Source: Parcubacteria group bacterium CG11_big_fil_rev_8_21_14_0_20_39_22
GTDB lineage: Bacteria > Patescibacteriota > Minisyncoccia > Phycocordibacterales > GCA-002787175
Reading direction: 5' to 3'
DNA: 16,991 nucleotides
Assembly (NCBI GenBank): GCA_002787175.1
Contig: PCWC01000076.1
Coordinates: 3,762 to 20,752, forward strand
Part shown: piece by piece, positions 14,103-16,991 of the stretch
How positions within the stretch are numbered: position 1 is the first letter of the stretch
Layout: every line of letters begins with the position of its first letter
The notes under the pieces: generated by a model
What the model saw: the letters and a program-made list of their open reading frames with translations, nothing else
Database searches by the model: none
What the model was told of the DNA's origin: nothing
Made by a program: the position numbers and the translations under genes

Positions 14103-14492
14103 TTAAAGAGTAAGCGAAACAAGTCCGAATATAAACAAGGCGACTGGGAATGCTGGAACAAAAATCCAAACTATCAAAAACAATATTCCTAAAACTGATG
14201 TAAAAATGATAGAGGCAATCCCGATACAGATGATAAAAGTACGAGCCAAAAACCCTACCAAACGCATTATCGTGTTTATAAAAATCTTACCTAAAAATTT
14301 CTCGACCCCTTTGCCACCCGGATCCTGAAGTCTCTGCCATGGCAAAAATAAAGTACTCAAGAGGAGTCTTATTGAAAAAAAATGATAAAGAAACCAGATG
14401 TAGTTTAAAAAGACCCTACTTATATCCTTGAAAGCAACGCCGTAATGCCAGCGAAAATACAGAATAATTAAAAACGTAGAGCTCTTTAGCAT
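14103..14492 (-). CDS. Small polytopic membrane protein coupled to the Clp-like ATPase
   Basis: I do not recognise a named family. The 129-residue protein has about three hydrophobic segments (roughly 30-50, 74-95 and 97-125). Between the first two is a charged loop, PWQRLQDPGGKGVEKFLGK (51-69), containing the most distinctive motif, LFLPWQRL. The stop codon is two bases from the start of the Clp-like ATPase. The two are almost certainly translated together and may form a complex, since the ATPase itself has membrane anchors. I recall LPWQRL-type membrane proteins next to such ATPases in related genomes, but cannot verify it here. The ATG at 14492 lies 7 nt after a weak extended -10 (TGATACTTT), so this pair may have its own promoter. 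Confidence 0.8.
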   Translation of the reverse strand: MLKSSTFLIILYFRWHYGVAFKDISRVFLNYIWFLYHFFSIRLLLSTLFLPWQRLQDPGGKGVEKFLGKIFINTIMRLVGFLARTFIICIGIASIIFTSVLGILFLIVWIFVPAFPVALFIFGLVSLTL

Positions 14493-14581
14493 AAGATTAA
14501 AAGTATCACTTTAAGTTAGCAGTGCTTTATAGTATACGCATTGATTACCACCTTTACAATTGAAAAGTCCTCCCAACAAAA

Positions 14582-15406
14582 TCAAATAGGAGTTACAAGT
14601 TCCTGCTTTTCCTTATAGAACATTTTATCTTTGAAACGCAAATCGATATATAAAAGATTCTCTATCTGAATTCCTTTGATCTGCAATTCCTGGACAACGG
14701 TTTTCAGATCGCTTTTAACGCTTTCAAAACTTCGATCCGAATCAATCTTAATCTCAGTACCAGATGCCAGAGTAACAATCCTATCTAAATTATCGGTAAC
14801 TTCATATGAGTTAGGACTTAGATTTAGACTTTCAAGTTCAGATAAGAAATCTCGCATATTCTGAAATTCCCATGGGCTGGCATAAAAAGACCCTATAGGG
14901 TTACCCGACAAAACTCCGTAAAAACGCTTGTATATATTACCGGAAATATCCGACCCTCGGGCAAATACAAAGCCCTCCTCGTCTAAGGAATAACATTGAT
15001 CAATTCCATTTAATTTGTCAGGATTTTTACTACACCAAAGTGCGACAACACCCTTATCTTTTACAACAACAGAAAGAGACCTCAAATCGAGAGGGTCAAT
15101 CGACACCTCTTCAAATCTCGGAAAAGTTTCAAGCAGGTGTGTTTTAAGAGTATTCTTTGGAAACAGAAAGATGCTTGACTTTGGAATTACAAAAAACCAA
15201 TTTCCAGAAAGTACATCATAAGAAGAATCGACAATTTGAGATTCTTCAATTACCGTATCGCCTCGAACCGAAATAGATTGTATCTGTAAAGAGTCGATCC
15301 TAAGAATAAAGAGGACAGAAACCAAAAATATCAAAACTGCACCCGCAACAATTGCAATTAAACGTCTTTTTGCACTTCTTTGTCGGTCTTTTAGTCGAGG
15401 CTGCAT
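14582..15406 (-). CDS. FtsQ/DivIB-like cell division protein (POTRA domain)
   Basis: FtsQ/DivIB proteins link early and late division proteins at the septum. The 274-residue protein has a basic cytoplasmic tail (MQPRLKDRQRSAKRR), one membrane helix (about 15-37) and an outside POTRA-like domain (about 40-115). The start of that domain, IQSISVRGDTVIEESQIV, is the standard POTRA opening. It also has FPRFEEVSIDPLDLRSLSVVVKDKGVVALWC, matching the P...V.V.......L.I.V.E...VA.W pattern of the FtsQ family. The end contains LLYIDLRFKDKMFYK, like the usual IDLRF of FtsQ. It follows seryl-tRNA synthetase by 29 bp on the same strand. There is no Shine-Dalgarno; a TGTACAAT directly abuts the ATG. Another POTRA-containing membrane protein is possible, but FtsQ fits best. 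Confidence 0.8.
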   Translation of the reverse strand: MQPRLKDRQRSAKRRLIAIVAGAVLIFLVSVLFILRIDSLQIQSISVRGDTVIEESQIVDSSYDVLSGNWFFVIPKSSIFLFPKNTLKTHLLETFPRFEEVSIDPLDLRSLSVVVKDKGVVALWCSKNPDKLNGIDQCYSLDEEGFVFARGSDISGNIYKRFYGVLSGNPIGSFYASPWEFQNMRDFLSELESLNLSPNSYEVTDNLDRIVTLASGTEIKIDSDRSFESVKSDLKTVVQELQIKGIQIENLLYIDLRFKDKMFYKEKQELVTPI

Positions 15407-15435
15407 TGTACACCATTTACTTCAATCTACTTAAA

Positions 15436-16737
15436 TTAAATGACCTCATCTTTTTCTGGTATGTTTTGTTCTTCCGGAGAACCAATAACAGTTTTACCAA
15501 GATAAGGGACAAGCTTTTCGGGAACTCTTATTGTTCCGTCGGGATTTTGATAATTCTCGACAAGAGCAATAAGAACCCTTGGAGTAGGGATGGCTGTCCC
15601 GTTTAACGAGTGGACATAAGTTTTAACTCCTGAATTGTCGTATCTTATGTTAAATCGTCTTGCCTGGAAATCATGATAGTAAGAAGCACTCGCAATTTCT
15701 CTGTAAGCATTTTCAGAAGGTATCCAAAGCTCAGTATCGTAAGATTTCACATGAGCAGCCTTGAGATCACCGGTTGATATAGCAAGCTGTCTATAAGGAA
15801 TTTCCAGAGACTCTATAAACTCTTCGGTATTTCTGTTTATCTCCTCGTGCAATTTCTCCGACTCAGCGTGACTGGCTTCACAAAGTATAAGTTGTTCCAA
15901 TTTGTAAAACTCATGCACACGCATAAGTCCCTTAGTGTCCTTGCCATGACTGCCCGCCTCTCGTCTAAAGCACAGCGAAAATGCCAAATACTTAATAGGT
16001 AAATCCTCCTTTTTCAATATCTCTTCGCTATGGTAGGCCATCATTGGCACTTCAGCGGTACCGGATAGATAATCGTCGTCTTGAGTACGGTAGAGATCGT
16101 TACCATCGCCTGGCAAATGACCCGTCCCGTAGAAAAACTCCTTTTTGACAATCGTCGGTGCTATAAAAGGATTGAAACCTTTGTCCAAGAAAAACTTATT
16201 TGCATAATTCCAAATTGCCCAAGATAAGAGAGCTCCGTCATTTTTTAGAAAATACCCTCGAAAACCGTGAACCTTACTTCCCCGTTCAAAATCAACCATA
16301 TTGTGTTTCTCCATCAGCTCTATATGGTTTTTAGGATTAAAAGGAAATTCTGGTTTATTGCCCCACTCCTTTAAGGTGACATTGTCTGCTTCGCTTTCAC
16401 CATCGGGAACCGAAATATCAGGAATATTAGGGACCAAAAGCATAAGCTCTTGCCACTTCTTCATAACTTCCCTAAGTTTTTCTTCATCCTCTTGCATTCC
16501 CGCTTTTAACGCACGCATCTCTTGTACAAATTCTTGCCTTTTAACTTCATCATGAAATCTCATTATCGAATTGCTGGTGCGATTCTGCTCGGCTCGTTTC
16601 TCCTCAACCGACTGAAGAAGCATTCTGCGTTTCTCATCAAGGCTCAAAAGCTCATCTATATCAAAATCGACTCGCTTTTTCTTAGCAGCCTCCTTTATCA
16701 AATCTTTATTGTCTCTAATGAATCTTATATCAAGCAT
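15436..16737 (-). CDS. serS: Seryl-tRNA synthetase
   Basis: SerRS charges tRNA-Ser with serine. The 433-residue protein has an N-terminal MLDIRFIRDNKDLIKEA segment and the long antiparallel coiled coil that grips the tRNA's variable arm (about 28-105, rich in Lys/Glu). The class II catalytic core follows. Motif 2 is in FSLCFRREAGSHGKDTKGLMRVHEFYKLEQL, motif 3 in NGTAIPTPRVLIALVENYQ, with GTAEVP and the substrate-binding TGDLKAAHVKSYD region between. All look intact, and length is normal. The start is clear from the family N-terminus. A GATAAT stands 7 nt before the ATG and a TATAAT lies further upstream. A 29-bp gap leads to the FtsQ-like gene. Confidence 0.97.
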   Translation of the reverse strand: MLDIRFIRDNKDLIKEAAKKKRVDFDIDELLSLDEKRRMLLQSVEEKRAEQNRTSNSIMRFHDEVKRQEFVQEMRALKAGMQEDEEKLREVMKKWQELMLLVPNIPDISVPDGESEADNVTLKEWGNKPEFPFNPKNHIELMEKHNMVDFERGSKVHGFRGYFLKNDGALLSWAIWNYANKFFLDKGFNPFIAPTIVKKEFFYGTGHLPGDGNDLYRTQDDDYLSGTAEVPMMAYHSEEILKKEDLPIKYLAFSLCFRREAGSHGKDTKGLMRVHEFYKLEQLILCEASHAESEKLHEEINRNTEEFIESLEIPYRQLAISTGDLKAAHVKSYDTELWIPSENAYREIASASYYHDFQARRFNIRYDNSGVKTYVHSLNGTAIPTPRVLIALVENYQNPDGTIRVPEKLVPYLGKTVIGSPEEQNIPEKDEVI

Positions 16738-16744
16738 TTTAGTA

Positions 16745-16780
16745 ATTATCGTTTAAATCTTTTTACTTATATTAATTATA
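16745..16780 (-). promoter_or_regulatory. Promoter region of serS with two -10-like boxes
   Basis: On the minus strand a TATAAT lies at 16775-16780, and a GATAAT at 16745-16750 ends 7 nt before the ATG. The nearer box would give a leaderless message. The farther one would give a leader of about 30 nt, in which no Shine-Dalgarno sequence is seen. No well-spaced -35 box was found. Confidence 0.45.
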
Positions 16781-16929
16781 TTAGCAGAAAGGATGACAAT
16801 AGAGAAGAGCGGGATAGTTGTTGGCTTTTAGGGAAAACATGGAGCATGTAGCCTGTAACGTGTAACACTAAAAAAGAGGGGGAGAAAATTCACCTAATTC
16901 ATCTAATAAAATGCCGAAAGTGTCTTTGT

Positions 16930-16978
16930 TTGAAAATTCGGGAACTAAAAATTATTTGAAAATTGAGAATTGAAAATT
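16930..16978. repeat. Short direct repeats TTGAAAATT
   Basis: Three copies of TTGAAAATT begin at 16930, 16956 and 16970, within AT-rich DNA at the right edge, upstream of serS. Similar AT-rich simple repeats are common between genes in such genomes. No gene is seen at 16738-16991. Confidence 0.5.
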
Positions 16979-16991
16979 GTAAATTATCCTC

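Noticed and set aside
14101..14169. Longer N-terminus of the Clp-like ATPase
   Set aside because: It would overlap the upstream membrane-protein gene by about 67 bp, and the ATG at 14100, two bases after that gene's stop, gives a natural coupled start.

Overview
The window looks like chromosomal DNA from a small-genome bacterium of the Candidate Phyla Radiation (Patescibacteria), probably a Parcubacteria-type lineage. This is an inference. It rests on low GC, tightly packed genes, a DnaX of only gamma length, a eukaryote-type class I aldolase, a membrane-anchored Clp-like ATPase instead of a standard ClpC/ClpB, few Shine-Dalgarno sequences, and a tRNA gene without an encoded CCA end. Nearly all genes lie on the minus strand; the exception is a three-gene plus-strand block at 5949-7328.

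Region 1 (1-5080, minus) is a type I restriction-modification and defence operon. It reads hsdM, a RhuM-family gene, a small Trypco2-like gene, hsdS, and an abortive-infection-like gene that runs off the left edge. Gaps are only 5 to 14 bp. No hsdR is visible, so it is either beyond position 1 or absent. Next to the operon is tRNA-Gln(UUG) and, just upstream of that, a broken copy of the same tRNA. Several palindromes lie around them. This suggests a tRNA-linked island boundary.

Region 2 (5590-7855) is a looser stretch. It holds a membrane-anchored conserved small protein, a P-loop kinase-like protein and a VOC-fold protein on the plus strand. These are followed by a 184-bp nest of hairpins with imperfect inverted ends and the C-terminal remnant of an endonuclease/exonuclease/phosphatase gene.

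Region 3 (7856-16737, minus) is core housekeeping: class I fructose-bisphosphate aldolase, DnaX, a small acidic hypothetical protein with an intrinsic terminator, tRNA-dihydrouridine synthase, the Clp/Hsp100-like membrane ATPase with a small membrane protein just upstream, an FtsQ-like division protein and seryl-tRNA synthetase.

The most interesting observations are four. (1) A Clp-like ATPase has two membrane helices in place of an N-domain, a dead-looking first AAA module and no visible ClpP-docking loop, and it is coupled to a small membrane protein. (2) A -10-like hexamer repeatedly ends 5-7 nt before the start codon, which suggests widespread leaderless mRNAs. (3) A Trypco2 protein sits inside a type I RM operon. 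(4) DnaX lacks the zinc module. All family assignments come from reading the translated sequence without database searches.
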